Source: Anabaena sp. 4-3 | GTDB lineage: Bacteria; Cyanobacteriota; Cyanobacteriia; Cyanobacteriales; Nostocaceae | Direction: 5' to 3' | NCBI RefSeq assembly: GCF_001597745.1 | Contig: NZ_LUHJ01000068.1 | Coordinates: forward strand, 14,882-55,827 | Length of the DNA: 40,946 bases | Shown: positions 8,599 to 17,592 of the stretch, piece by piece | Numbering within the stretch: the first letter of the stretch is position 1 | Layout of the letters: each line of letters begins with the position of its first letter | The notes under the pieces: model-generated | Told to the model about the DNA's origin: nothing | Database searches by the model: none | What the model saw: the letters and a program-made list of their open reading frames with translations, nothing else | Made by a program: the position numbers and the translations under genes

Positions 8599-9423
8599 AT
8601 GGTACGACCACGTAAGCAGTTTGGTCAACATTGGCTCAAAAGTGACAAGGCTCTCGATGCAATTGTGAAGGCGGCGGAGTGTAGCACAAATGACCGGATT
8701 CTCGAAATTGGCCCCGGTACAGGTATTCTCACACGGCGTTTACTACCTTTGGTAGAGTCTTTAGTCGCGGTAGAAATTGACCGAGATTTATGTGAGTTAT
8801 TAGTCAAACAACTAGGTAAGAAGGAAAATTTTATACTGTTACAAGGTGATTTTCTCACCCTAGATTTAGATGCTAATTTGGTAGCCTTCCCGAAATTTCA
8901 ACAGCCGAATAAAGTTGTGGCTAATATCCCTTACAATATCACAGGGCCGATTATTGAGAAACTCTTGGGAACGATCGCCAACCCTAACCCCCAACCTTTT
9001 GATGCCATAGTCTTGTTAATCCAAAAGGAAGTAGCGGAAAGGTTATATGCTCAAGCTGGTTCAAAAGCTTTTGGTGCATTATCAGTCAGGGTGCAGTATT
9101 TAGCAGAGTGTGAGTTAATTTGTCATGTTCCCGCAGGTGCATTTTATCCACCGCCAAAAGTAGATTCGGCTGTGGTGCGCTTGCGCCCCCGTCAGATGGA
9201 AGTTACGGCGCGTGACCCCAAACGACTAGAGAATCTGGTAAAGTTAGGGTTTGGGGCGAAACGCAAAATGCTACGCAATAATTTGCAATCAGTCGTAGAC
9301 CGCGATCGCCTGAGTCAATTACTGGAACAATTAAATATAAACCCCCAAGCTAGGGCTGAAGAAATCAGCACTCAGCAATGGGTAGAATTAGTAAATTTGT
9401 TAGACGTAGGGAATGGGGAGTAA
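8599..9423 (+). CDS. rsmA: 16S rRNA dimethyladenosine transferase KsgA/RsmA
   Basis: The 274-residue protein dimethylates two adjacent adenosines (A1518 and A1519 in E. coli numbering) near the 3' end of 16S rRNA, using SAM, late in 30S assembly. Visible motifs are the N-terminal RPRKQFGQHWL, SAM motif I EIGPGTG (residues 36-42), the acidic VEIDRDL that binds the ribose, and the catalytic NIPY (109-112). The C-terminal FGAKRKMLRNNL is family-typical. An AAGGA ribosome-binding site precedes ATG 8599. ispE follows 136 bp downstream on the same strand. Confidence 0.97.
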   Translation: MVRPRKQFGQHWLKSDKALDAIVKAAECSTNDRILEIGPGTGILTRRLLPLVESLVAVEIDRDLCELLVKQLGKKENFILLQGDFLTLDLDANLVAFPKFQQPNKVVANIPYNITGPIIEKLLGTIANPNPQPFDAIVLLIQKEVAERLYAQAGSKAFGALSVRVQYLAECELICHVPAGAFYPPPKVDSAVVRLRPRQMEVTARDPKRLENLVKLGFGAKRKMLRNNLQSVVDRDRLSQLLEQLNINPQARAEEISTQQWVELVNLLDVGNGE

Positions 9424-9559
9424 TACCAATTCAAAATTCAAAATAGCCTCCGGCAAGGCTTACGCCTACAAAATTCAAAATTAAGAAATGCTGAATTCGG
9501 GATAACTGGTATAAAAATTCCCCAGTCCCCAATCCCCAGTCCCTTCCAGTCCCCATATT
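9424..9559. repeat. Short repeats between rsmA and ispE
   Basis: Heptamers of the TTCAAAA type and CCCCAGTCCCCAATC-type units fill this spacer, together with CCGGCAAGGCTTACGCC. No coding potential is visible. Confidence 0.6.
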
Positions 9560-10504
9560 ATGCGTAGTTACAGTTTAATTGCACCTGCCAAAATCAATTT
9601 ATATCTGGAAATCGTCGGCGATCGCCCCGACGGTTATCATGAGTTAGTCATGATCCTGCAAAGTATCGACCTAGCTGACAGAATTGAATTACGCTCGATT
9701 AGTGATGAAACTATCCGGGTTCATTGCAACCATCCCCAAGTACCCACAGATAAAACTAATCTGGTATATCGCGCCGCCGCACTCATGGCAAATAAGTTTC
9801 CTGAAGCTGTGGCTAAATATGGCGGTGTAGATATTACAGTTCACAAACATATACCCGTAGCGGCTGGCTTGGCTGGCGGTTCGACTAATGCGGCTGCCGT
9901 TTTGGTGGGGATCGATTTATTGTGGAATTTGGGATTAACTAAATCAGAATTAGAAGAATTGGGCGCAATTCTCGGCTCAGATGTTCCCTTTTGCGTGGCT
10001 GGTGGTACAGTTATCGCCACAGGTAGAGGAGAAAAACTTTCACCTCTGCCGAGTTTAGATCATATATATATAGTATTGGCTAAATATCGCAGTTTGGAAG
10101 TTTCCACCGCTTGGGCATATAAAACTTATCGCCAGCAGTTTGGTAGTTCCTATCTTCAAGATACCGATGATTTGGCAGCACGAGCCACCGCAGTTCATTC
10201 TAGTGCAATGGTGAAAGCTATCTTAGATAAAGATGCAACAGCAATTGCTCAACAACTGCACAATGATTTAGAGCGAGTAGTTTTACCAGCTTATCCCCAA
10301 GTGTTGCAACTACGAGAACTCTTTGCAGCCCAAACTGGGGTTTTAGCCACGATGATGTCTGGTTCTGGCCCCTCAGTATTTGCGCTGTGTGAATCATTAC
10401 AGCAAGCGGAACAAGTTAAGCTACAAATTCGAGAAGCAATTCCCGATGAAGATTTAGAATTGTTCGTAACTCGCACCACTGCACAGGGTATTCATTTAGT
10501 GTAG
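9560..10504 (+). CDS. ispE: 4-diphosphocytidyl-2-C-methyl-D-erythritol kinase IspE
   Basis: IspE phosphorylates CDP-methylerythritol with ATP in the MEP pathway, which supplies isoprenoids for carotenoids, phytol and quinones. The 314-residue protein is a GHMP kinase: [11 protein letters not shown] at the N-terminus includes the conserved Lys 11; the ATP-binding motif [15 protein letters not shown] spans 99-113; the catalytic Asp is residue 141 in LGSDVPFC; and [12 protein letters not shown] is the C-terminal glycine-rich motif. Length is normal. It lies between rsmA and a DUF3082 gene, an order I associate with cyanobacteria. Confidence 0.97.
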   Translation: MRSYSLIAPAKINLYLEIVGDRPDGYHELVMILQSIDLADRIELRSISDETIRVHCNHPQVPTDKTNLVYRAAALMANKFPEAVAKYGGVDITVHKHIPVAAGLAGGSTNAAAVLVGIDLLWNLGLTKSELEELGAILGSDVPFCVAGGTVIATGRGEKLSPLPSLDHIYIVLAKYRSLEVSTAWAYKTYRQQFGSSYLQDTDDLAARATAVHSSAMVKAILDKDATAIAQQLHNDLERVVLPAYPQVLQLRELFAAQTGVLATMMSGSGPSVFALCESLQQAEQVKLQIREAIPDEDLELFVTRTTAQGIHLV

Positions 10505-10522
10505 GGAATTGGAAGATGACTT

Positions 10523-10550
10523 GTAGAGACGTTGCATGCAACGTCTCTAC
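10523..10550. repeat. 28-bp perfect palindrome, copy 2
   Basis: GTAGAGACGTTGCA followed by its exact inverse, 18 bp after the ispE stop codon. The same sequence occurs at 21339-21366 and, with one mismatch, at 4364-4391. It could act as a hairpin at the 3' end of ispE mRNA. Confidence 0.9.
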
Positions 10551-10587
10551 TGACTGACTATTGACTCTTGCCTATTGACTAATAATT

Positions 10588-10914
10588 ATGAATGATCAAA
10601 ATACAACGCCAAGCACAGATACTACAACACAAGTTCCACCAACGCCGTTACGTTGTGTAACTGGAGCGTTGATTTCTGGTGGCTTGGGTTATGCTTCATA
10701 TTCTCTGATGATTGCGATCGCTACCACTTTTGCAAAAAAGCCAATTCATTCTGATAACCAATTAGTTGTCAATCTCACCTCTGCTGTTCGTACCTTAGTA
10801 GTTGGTATAGTCGCCTTGGGAACAGGAATCTTTGGTATTGTGGCAATTGGTTTATTGGCTTTAGCAATACAGCTATTGTTCCAAAATCTCACTAAGCCTA
10901 AAATTCGGGAATAG
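10588..10914 (+). CDS. DUF3082 family membrane protein
   Basis: This 108-residue protein has a polar Thr/Pro-rich N-terminus (1-20) and two hydrophobic stretches (about 25-50 and 62-98), consistent with two or three membrane helices. It matches the DUF3082 type of cyanobacterial proteins, which often follow ispE. Function is unknown. It starts at ATG 10588, 83 bp after ispE, with a palindromic repeat between. Confidence 0.8.
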   Translation: MNDQNTTPSTDTTTQVPPTPLRCVTGALISGGLGYASYSLMIAIATTFAKKPIHSDNQLVVNLTSAVRTLVVGIVALGTGIFGIVAIGLLALAIQLLFQNLTKPKIRE

Positions 10915-10980
10915 GAAGCAGGGGAGTGGAGGAAGCGGAGGAAGAAATTATTTCCCAGTCCCCAATCCCCATTCCCCAAC

Positions 10981-11853
10981 TTAACTAACTCCGCTTAAAG
11001 GTACACAATTGTGCCATTGAGGGTGAGTATTCTTCAGTGGTAAGTTTGTCTTTTGCAGGTAGTGAGAGGATTGTTGTTGTTGTTTTCTCCAGGCTTTGGG
11101 AGGTAAACTGTGATACTGGCGAAACTGTCGAGAAAAATGACAGGCGTTTTGATAACCCAAGGCTGTAGCAATCTGTTCGATAGTCTTATTGGTGTTTTTT
11201 AATAACTCACGTGCTGCTGTCATCCGACGTTTGAGAATCCAGCCGTTGACTGTTTCTCCTGTTTCTTTAGCTACTTTATTAGTTAAATAAGCTGCCGAAT
11301 AACCAACGGCATCGGCTACATCTGATAAAGTAATTCCTTGATGATAGTGCGCTTCAATATAATCAAATACTTCTTGCAGTTGCGGTATGGATGGGAAGAT
11401 TGACTCTGGTTGTAAAGATAGGGACTCAGAAAGTTGGTGAGATTTGGTTGCATACCAATATCTGAGCAGAGCTTGCTTTTCTAATCGGATTGCGATCGCT
11501 TTGAGTAATGCTTCTATCGTAGAGGGTTTCATGATATAATCATCTGCTCCCAACTCCATACCCCTACGAACATCTGCTTGATTATTACTACCTGTGAGAA
11601 AAATAAACGGGATAATCGCCGTTAACGGATCTTGGCGTAGTGCCTTCAGAACACTATAACCATCCATATCGGGCATGACAATATCACAAAGTATCAAGTC
11701 AGGTAAATATTTTTGTGCAAGTTCAATCCCAACACTACCATTTTCTGCACCTATTGTGTCAAAACCTTCAGCCTCAAGAATATTTAAGAAGAGATAGCGG
11801 GTATCGGTTTCATCTTCAACTACGAGGATTGTTTTAGACGATTGGTTCATCAT
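10981..11853 (-). CDS. Response regulator with AraC-type DNA-binding domain
   Basis: The N-terminal receiver domain (about 7-125) has the acidic pair ED (13-14), the phospho-acceptor Asp 57 in LILCDIVMPDMDG, Thr in IFLTG and the conserved Lys in IMKPST. A linker leads to a C-terminal AraC/XylS helix-turn-helix pair (about 165-265), with GITLSDVADAVGYSAAYLTN and TIEQIATALGYQNACHFSRQF. It would bind DNA when phosphorylated by an unidentified kinase. The multi-PAS kinase in this window is several genes away on the other strand, so pairing is only a possibility. Two ATG codons open the gene (11853 and 11850). Confidence 0.93.
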   Translation of the reverse strand: MMNQSSKTILVVEDETDTRYLFLNILEAEGFDTIGAENGSVGIELAQKYLPDLILCDIVMPDMDGYSVLKALRQDPLTAIIPFIFLTGSNNQADVRRGMELGADDYIMKPSTIEALLKAIAIRLEKQALLRYWYATKSHQLSESLSLQPESIFPSIPQLQEVFDYIEAHYHQGITLSDVADAVGYSAAYLTNKVAKETGETVNGWILKRRMTAARELLKNTNKTIEQIATALGYQNACHFSRQFRQYHSLPPKAWRKQQQQSSHYLQKTNLPLKNTHPQWHNCVPLSGVS

Positions 11854-13375
11854 TTTTTTCTCACCAGGTCGTGTGGTCAGGCAATTCTTAACTAAATAGT
11901 TCCGAGTTGAAAAAACATTTATTTTACTGCTGGCTTTCTAGTTGTCACAGTTCGTATTCTTACTGGTTCTGTGTAAGCATTTGCTAGTTTATTTTGATGT
12001 TAGTCTAATTTTAACAATTTTTTAATCTATTTAGAGATTAGCAGATAAATTTATACTTATTATCAAATTTTGCTAAATATCATTTGAATTTATCTAGCAA
12101 TGTGAACCAATTAATTTATATCAAACTTGATTATTAATTATTATAATTTTTGCCATCAAATTTTAGAACCTTGCTGATTGTCAAACTAGGTTAATTATGA
12201 CTGGTTGTTCTGTCCTGTTATGATGCTGGCATTTTCAAATTTATCAACCTCATAAGTCTAATTTTTTCATGTCTATTGATCACGGATTGAACTACATAAT
12301 CAGTTGCTGAGTCATCTGTCATAAGTAGTAGCTTTATTTTCAACATCTCTCTAAGTATTTATGAATGTCTCTCTCTCTAGAGGTAGAAAATGTTAAGTTT
12401 AATTGTGTTAACTAATACACAAGCCTGAGAAAGAGCGTGTTAACACCAAAAAGTTAGAACCGTCATCTGTCTAGCGTAATTGCTTACTAACAGCTTAATA
12501 AGATAATATGGACTTGATATTGGCTTGCTAGCAAGGATGAGTATCAGCACAAAATTGCTAAATTTGAAAATTAGTAGACTGTGTGCAGGTATTTTTGATG
12601 TTGTTTGTTGGCTTGATAGAAGTCCGATCAGTAAACACCGTAAATATCAACCATCGCCAGATATAAGTTATCCAGCCAAGCTAGGAGGGCATGATCAATA
12701 ACATAGCTTTTGGCCACTTTGAGATAAACAATACTTGGTTAACAGTCAGAATTGTGGCTAAAATGGCAGACATAATAACCTTGACATTAATTTACATAAT
12801 TTTTGCTCAATTATTTAGATAATAAATGATTGATTTAGGGGATTTTACTGGTGTTTGCTGGCAAAGATAACAATAAACAATGAAAAATTAGCCAGGAAAT
12901 AAATGCTCATCAATCAAGCCGAAGTGGTATAATTGGGGGTTGTGTGCAGATTCAGTATCTGAACAATTAAAAGTCCAAGGTAATTTTAAATTAAAGGAAC
13001 AAAAGAAGAGATAAGTCTAACAAAAAAAACATCATATATCTACTGCCAAAGATTGAGTAATCTAAGCAAAGAAGCTACTTCTGCAAAACGGTTCATTGTT
13101 AGGGGCTGGATTAACTAGAAGATGAAAATGCTGCCTAGTTAAATTCACCCCTATTTTCAACAACGCTTTGCTGTTATCTGCTTCCTGTCTGACTGTAGAC
13201 AGAGTTTTGTGGTAGTTTACCTGTGCTGTAGTGTCAAAATCTTCTTGTTGAGATAGTGAAATTGGCTAGATCGCCGATTACTTGGCGATGTCTCGCAAAA
13301 CAGGCGATAGGCTACGCCCCCACCAGAAGCGATCGCGCCAGACTCCATCCGACATACAGATAAAAGAACAATCCC
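11854..13375. other. 1.5-kb AT-rich intergenic region upstream of trpEG
   Basis: I found no convincing gene, tRNA or CRISPR unit here. It contains only very short ORFs. Visible structures are a possible extended -10 (TGGTATAAT near 12923-12931), a strong hairpin at 13101-13152 (listed separately), short palindromes such as CTTGCTAGCAAG near 12524, and the GGCGATAGGCTACGCC repeat type near 13303. The last 430 bp are probably the 5' untranslated region of trpEG. Confidence 0.5.
13101..13152 (+). promoter_or_regulatory. Long hairpin in the probable trpEG leader
   Basis: AGGGG and TTAACTAG on the left pair with CTAGTTAA and CCCCT on the right, with a small internal loop that includes two G-U pairs, and a 16-nt terminal loop. 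ATTTTC follows. It lies about 220 bp upstream of trpEG and could act as an attenuator or terminator. No short ORF rich in Trp codons is visible, so classical ribosome-mediated attenuation is not supported. Confidence 0.45.
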
Positions 13376-15556
13376 ATGATTTGCGATTCACTCTCTTACA
13401 CAACACTTGGTAATATCAGCGTATCTCGCCATATCACCGAGGAGAAGATTGACACGGCACTAGATGACATTCTCTTCCACCTCAATCATGCGCGTGGAGT
13501 CTTGCTGACGAGTAGTTACGAATATCCAGGGCGATATAAAAGATGGGCGATCGGCTTTGTCAATCCACCATTGGAACTGACAATAAGGGAGAACAAATTT
13601 ATCATCTCCGCACTCAACGATCGCGGTCAAGTGTTACTACCAATATTATTGCAACGTTTATCTGCCCACTCACAGATTCAACAACTCAACAGCAATCATC
13701 ACCAAATCACAGGTTATATCTCACCCACAAAACAGTTCTTTCCAGAAGAAGAACGCAGCAAACAACCATCTGCATTTACCGTTGTCCGTGAAATTATTCA
13801 GACTTTCGCCAGCGAAGAAGATGAACATTTAGGGCTGTATGGCGCATTTGGTTACGATTTAGTTTTACAATTTGAACCAATTACCCAACAAATTACCCGT
13901 CCCAACCACCAACGGGATTTAGTTCTGTATCTACCCGATGAATTAATCGTTGTTGATTACTATCTGCAAAAAGCCTTTCGTCTTCAGTATGACTTTGCCA
14001 CCAGCCACGGCAACACTGAACATCTACCAAGGACAGGCGAGTATATTGACTACCAGGGTAAACGTCTTCTACCAAAACAAACTGCCGATCATGCTATAGG
14101 CGAGTATGCCAAACTCGTAGAAAAGGCTCTCGACTACTTCCGCCAGGGTAAATTATTTGAAGTAGTTCCGAGTCAAAACTTTTTCACCGCCTGTGAACAA
14201 CCACCCAGTCAACTATTTCAAATCTTAAAACAAATTAATCCTAGCCCTTACGGCTTCCTCTTAAATTTGGGTGGGGAATATTTAATCGGTGCATCACCAG
14301 AAATGTTTGTGCGTGTAGATGGTAGACGAGTGGAAACCTGTCCGATTAGTGGCACTATTAGACGTGGTGAAGATGCTTTAGACGATGCGGCCCAAATTCG
14401 TCAGTTACTTAACTCACACAAAGATGAAGCTGAGTTAACTATGTGTACTGACGTAGATCGTAATGATAAATCACGGATTTGTCAGCCGGGATCAGTACGG
14501 GTAATTGGTCGTCGCCAAATTGAACTCTACAGTCACCTAATTCATACAGTAGACCATGTTGAAGGCTTACTTCGACCGGAATTTGACGCTTTAGATGCTT
14601 TTTTAAGTCATACTTGGGCTGTCACAGTCACCGGCGCACCGAAACGAGCCGCTATTGAGTTTATTGAACAGCATGAAAAAAGCGCGCGCCGTTGGTATGG
14701 CGGAGCAGTCGGCTATTTAAGCTTTAATGGTAATTTGAACACTGGACTCATCCTGCGGACAATTCGCCTACAAGACTGTATTGCTGAAGTGCGAGTTGGT
14801 GCCACCGTGCTTTATGACTCGATCCCGCAAGCTGAAGAACAGGAGACAATCACCAAAGCTGCCGCACTGTTTGAAACTATCCGCCGTGCCAAAGCTATCG
14901 ACGACACAAATCATAGTCTAAATTCCACTGCATCATTTGTGGATGTTGTCCAAAATCAACGTATCCTGCTGATCGACTATGAAGATTCGTTTGTCCACAC
15001 ACTAGCTAATTACATTCGTACTACGGGGGCAACTGTTACTACACTGCGTCATGGTTTTCCTGAATCCCTGTTGGATACAGAACGCCCAGATTTAGTGGTA
15101 TTATCTCCTGGCCCTGGTAAACCTAGTGATTTCCGCGTCCCTGAGACAGTTAAAGCCCTTGTGCGTCGCCAAATTCCCATTTTTGGTGTTTGTCTGGGAT
15201 TGCAAGGCATCGTCGAAGCATTTGGCGGGGAATTAGGCATTCTCAATTATCCCCAACATGGTAAACCATCCAGAATTTCTGTGACTGTTCCTGATTCTGT
15301 CCTTTTTCAAGGTCTACCATCATCTTTTATTGTCGGTAGGTATCATTCATTGTTTGCCCAACCGCAAACAATACCCAAGGAATTGAAAGTTACAGCAATT
15401 TCTGAAGATGAGGTAATTATGGCAATTGAACATCAAACACTGCCCATAGCTGCGGTGCAATTTCATCCAGAATCAATTATGAGTCTAGGAGGAGAGGTTG
15501 GTCTCAAAATTATTCACAATGTTCTGCGTTCACATAGCAAAGTTTCGAGTTATTAG
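13376..15556 (+). CDS. trpE: Anthranilate synthase, fused TrpE-TrpG
   Basis: This 726-residue protein makes anthranilate from chorismate and glutamine, the first step of tryptophan synthesis. Residues about 1-515 are the TrpE part, with FEVVPSQNFF, GASPEMFVRV, CPISGTIRRGED, DEAELTMCTDVDRND and TVTGAPKRAAIEFIEQHE. After a linker, residues about 530-720 are the TrpG class-I glutaminase, with the DYEDSFVHTLANYI start, nucleophile Cys in FGVCLGLQG and the HPE triad part in AVQFHPESI. Fused TrpEG enzymes are known in cyanobacteria and rhizobia. A hetP-like gene and a divergent trpC follow on the same strand. It could be a second, specialised anthranilate synthase. Confidence 0.96.
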   Translation: MICDSLSYTTLGNISVSRHITEEKIDTALDDILFHLNHARGVLLTSSYEYPGRYKRWAIGFVNPPLELTIRENKFIISALNDRGQVLLPILLQRLSAHSQIQQLNSNHHQITGYISPTKQFFPEEERSKQPSAFTVVREIIQTFASEEDEHLGLYGAFGYDLVLQFEPITQQITRPNHQRDLVLYLPDELIVVDYYLQKAFRLQYDFATSHGNTEHLPRTGEYIDYQGKRLLPKQTADHAIGEYAKLVEKALDYFRQGKLFEVVPSQNFFTACEQPPSQLFQILKQINPSPYGFLLNLGGEYLIGASPEMFVRVDGRRVETCPISGTIRRGEDALDDAAQIRQLLNSHKDEAELTMCTDVDRNDKSRICQPGSVRVIGRRQIELYSHLIHTVDHVEGLLRPEFDALDAFLSHTWAVTVTGAPKRAAIEFIEQHEKSARRWYGGAVGYLSFNGNLNTGLILRTIRLQDCIAEVRVGATVLYDSIPQAEEQETITKAAALFETIRRAKAIDDTNHSLNSTASFVDVVQNQRILLIDYEDSFVHTLANYIRTTGATVTTLRHGFPESLLDTERPDLVVLSPGPGKPSDFRVPETVKALVRRQIPIFGVCLGLQGIVEAFGGELGILNYPQHGKPSRISVTVPDSVLFQGLPSSFIVGRYHSLFAQPQTIPKELKVTAISEDEVIMAIEHQTLPIAAVQFHPESIMSLGGEVGLKIIHNVLRSHSKVSSY

Positions 15557-15734
15557 TCAATTTTTCATCTGACTATTTTTTCGTTAAATGTTGTCTAATT
15601 TCCAGTAATAACAATTTTAGTATTTACTCTCATCAATTCAAATTCATAAATAATGCTTAATTCTAGAGATTTATGTATTTTGAATTCCCAAGTTGTATTA
15701 AGCTGGAGATAGACAGGTATTTAAGCATAGTACA

Positions 15735-15750
15735 CATGATGTAAATCATG
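15735..15750. repeat. Palindrome CATGAT-GTAA-ATCATG upstream of the hetP-like gene
   Basis: A perfect 6-bp inverted repeat around GTAA, 72 bp before the hetP-like start. It may be an operator; it does not fit the NtcA consensus GTA-N8-TAC. Confidence 0.3.
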
Positions 15751-15821
15751 AATGAACTGTCTTAATACTTCATTTAAAATTTTTGATAATAAGCCACAAA
15801 ATTACTTCATCAGGGAAAAAC

Positions 15822-16112
15822 ATGCTGCAAAAAGACAACAATAACTCTCAACAAGTTAAAAAAATAAATAACGAACAAGTAGAACAAATTATCAAAGCTA
15901 TTATGGCCGGAAAGTATTCTTGGGCCTGTGTGTTACTACTGCGTTTTTCTGGCTACAATCCTGTAGACTATATTCCCTATCGCACTTATATTCGATTACT
16001 TAAAAATAACTATCTCAATGAAAAACCAAAGACAAATCAAACTGATAGTCAAGAAGTTTTTGAGATGAAATCAAACTGGATGCAAAGAAAAAATATAGGG
16101 TTAACACACTAA
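15822..16112 (+). CDS. HetP-like heterocyst commitment protein, 96 aa
   Basis: The core [20 protein letters not shown] followed by [14 protein letters not shown] is the signature of the HetP family of heterocystous cyanobacteria. HetP and its paralogues tune the commitment of a vegetative cell to become a heterocyst. Upstream of the core is a helical, Gln/Asn/Lys-rich segment ([16 protein letters not shown]); downstream is a short variable tail. I take ATG 15822 (MLQKDNNN), preceded by an AGGG ribosome-binding site, in place of the upstream in-frame TTG at 15783. It sits between trpEG and trpC. Which paralogue it is cannot be decided here. Confidence 0.88.
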   Translation: MLQKDNNNSQQVKKINNEQVEQIIKAIMAGKYSWACVLLLRFSGYNPVDYIPYRTYIRLLKNNYLNEKPKTNQTDSQEVFEMKSNWMQRKNIGLTH

Positions 16113-16153
16113 GAGGATATTTGTAAATTTGTGTTAGCATTAGCGTCTTTGCG

Positions 16154-16180
16154 GGAGAAAGATACTAGAAATCTTTCTCC
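16154..16180 (+). terminator. Hairpin after the hetP-like gene
   Basis: GGAGAAAGAT and ATCTTTCTCC form a perfect 10-bp stem with a 7-nt loop, 42 bp after the stop codon. The following bases (TAATTTCTCCCC) are only moderately T-rich. It is a probable terminator or RNA 3'-end structure. Confidence 0.55.
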
Positions 16181-16203
16181 TAATTTCTCCCCTATAAATA
16201 GAG

Positions 16204-16223
16204 AGACTTTTCCTGAAAAGTCT
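16204..16223. terminator. Second hairpin after the hetP-like gene
   Basis: AGACTTTT and AAAAGTCT form a perfect 8-bp stem around CCTG, followed by TTACTTA. Together with the previous hairpin it probably separates hetP-like from trpC transcription. Confidence 0.5.
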
Positions 16224-16334
16224 TTACTTATGCACCCATTCCAGCTAACAAAAATTAGGTTGGAGAAATGTTAATGTTAATCACGATATTTCTCAAGTAT
16301 CCATTCAGCTTATTTATTGAGTTTGGTTTCTTTA

Positions 16335-16362
16335 GTGCTGAGTTACCGTAACAACTCAGCAC
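16335..16362. repeat. Perfect 10-bp inverted repeat upstream of trpC
   Basis: GTGCTGAGTT and AACTCAGCAC flank an 8-nt loop. It lies about 180 bp before the trpC start in the 433-bp gap, which otherwise shows no gene. It could be a leader structure or a dispersed repeat. Confidence 0.45.
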
Positions 16363-16545
16363 TACTCGTCTACCCCTTGTTAGCCACCTTAGATTTTGCA
16401 CCAGTAGGTTTATTGCAATGAAAGTACAGCGATGTACATCTGAAAATTCGCTCACAGCCTGATTTTTCGGTTGTCGGCAGTGCATCGCCAGACGATGATT
16501 GAACATGGTGCAAGATATCAGCCCCCTAATCCCCTATGGCAGTGT

Positions 16546-17394
16546 ATGATGTATTCATTTAGTAGCAGCACCAAAAATACTATTCGTTTGCAACCTATTC
16601 TCAGAGAAGTTTTGTTGCAGAAAAGACAAGAAGTAGCTCAACTACATCAAAAATTGTCTTTAGCTTCTTTGCAACGGCAGTTAACAGCTGCGCCAACGGT
16701 GCGGGATTTTTGGACTGCTTTACAGCAGAATCCTCATCAACCCCGGCTGATTGCAGAGATTCAGAAAGCATCACCCAATTATGGAGTAATTCGGGCAGAC
16801 TATGATCCCATAGCGATCGCTCAAGCTTATGAACGTGGTGGTGCTGCTTGTGTATCCTTAATCACGGAAGCGTCGGTTTTTCAGGGTAGTTATGAAACTT
16901 TACGCTTGCTGCGTCGGAATATCTCACTACCCTTATTATGTAAAGACTTTATTATTGATCCCTGCCAAATTTATTTAGCACGTGCAGCCGGGGCAGATGC
17001 GGTGTCGCTGATGGCGGCTATCCTGACAGATAGAGAACTACAAGATTTTTTACGCATAATTCATTATTTGGGGATGAATGCTTTAGTCGAGGTGCATAAC
17101 TTAGCGGAATTGGATCGGGTGTTGCATCTGGATGATATACGCTTAATCTGCATTAATAACCAAAGTTTAGCAGACTGTAGTATTGATATTAGCATTACTC
17201 CAACTCTGCTAGCGGCTAGGCGATCGCAGTTACAAGATTTGGGTGTGATGGTAGTCGCGGAATCGGGTTTGTATGCTCGCGCTGATTTATCTTTAGTTGC
17301 TGAGGCTGGTGTAAATGCTGTGTTGATAGGTGAGTCTCTGATGAAAGAAACTGATATTGAGCAAGCTGTACGTAATTTGCTCAAACACAGTTAA
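16546..17394 (+). CDS. trpC: Indole-3-glycerol phosphate synthase-like protein (divergent TrpC)
   Basis: The 282-residue protein has the TrpC beta/alpha barrel: LQPILREVLLQKRQEV at the N-terminus, LIAEIQKASPNYGVIRADYDP, ISLPLLCKDFIIDPCQI with the general-acid Lys, NALVEVHNLAEL with the general-base Glu, then VVAESGLYARADL and AVLIGESLM. IGPS closes the indole ring in tryptophan synthesis. Two usually conserved substrate-binding residues differ: the Lys of E-x-K is Gln (EIQ), and the Arg of NNR is Gln (NNQS). The start is uncertain: ATG at 16546 or 16549 leaves a normal N-terminus, and ATG 16495 is possible. With the trpEG fusion it may form a specialised tryptophan route. Confidence 0.87.
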   Translation: MMYSFSSSTKNTIRLQPILREVLLQKRQEVAQLHQKLSLASLQRQLTAAPTVRDFWTALQQNPHQPRLIAEIQKASPNYGVIRADYDPIAIAQAYERGGAACVSLITEASVFQGSYETLRLLRRNISLPLLCKDFIIDPCQIYLARAAGADAVSLMAAILTDRELQDFLRIIHYLGMNALVEVHNLAELDRVLHLDDIRLICINNQSLADCSIDISITPTLLAARRSQLQDLGVMVVAESGLYARADLSLVAEAGVNAVLIGESLMKETDIEQAVRNLLKHS

Positions 17395-17484
17395 CTGACT
17401 ACTAGCAGGATTTTTTTATCTGTTTTCAGGAATTGTTTTCAGTCATCTTGTAGTTGTCTTGACTTATCTCAGCGAAACCTTCTC

Positions 17485-17519
17485 CCCCTGGTTAGCACAA
17501 CCAGGGGTTTTATTTTTTT
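17485..17519 (+). terminator. Rho-independent terminator after trpC
   Basis: CCCCTGGTT and AACCAGGGG form a perfect 9-bp stem with loop AGCAC, followed by TTTTATTTTTTT. It lies 90 bp after the trpC stop and closes that transcription unit. Confidence 0.92.
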
Positions 17520-17568
17520 GTCGTTATTGATTCTCTGGTGTTGCTGATTTGAATTATGAATTTGTTTC

Positions 17569-17592
17569 GCGCAAAGGCGCAAAGGCGCAAAG
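17569..17592. repeat. Three GCGCAAAG octamers at the array's distal edge
   Basis: Three direct copies of GCGCAAAG abut the truncated, last CRISPR repeat. They seem to have replaced the missing half of that repeat. Confidence 0.75.

Noticed and set aside
12280-12325. Short ORF MSIDHGLNYIISC in the trpEG upstream region
   Set aside because: Thirteen codons, no ribosome-binding site and no Trp codons, so no support for a leader peptide.
15720-15760. NtcA site upstream of the hetP-like gene
   Set aside because: The sequence does not give GTA-N8-TAC; only an unrelated palindrome is present.
13376-17394. Scytonemin biosynthesis cluster
   Set aside because: Trp genes are present, but no scyA, scyB, scyC or tyrosinase-like genes are in the window.
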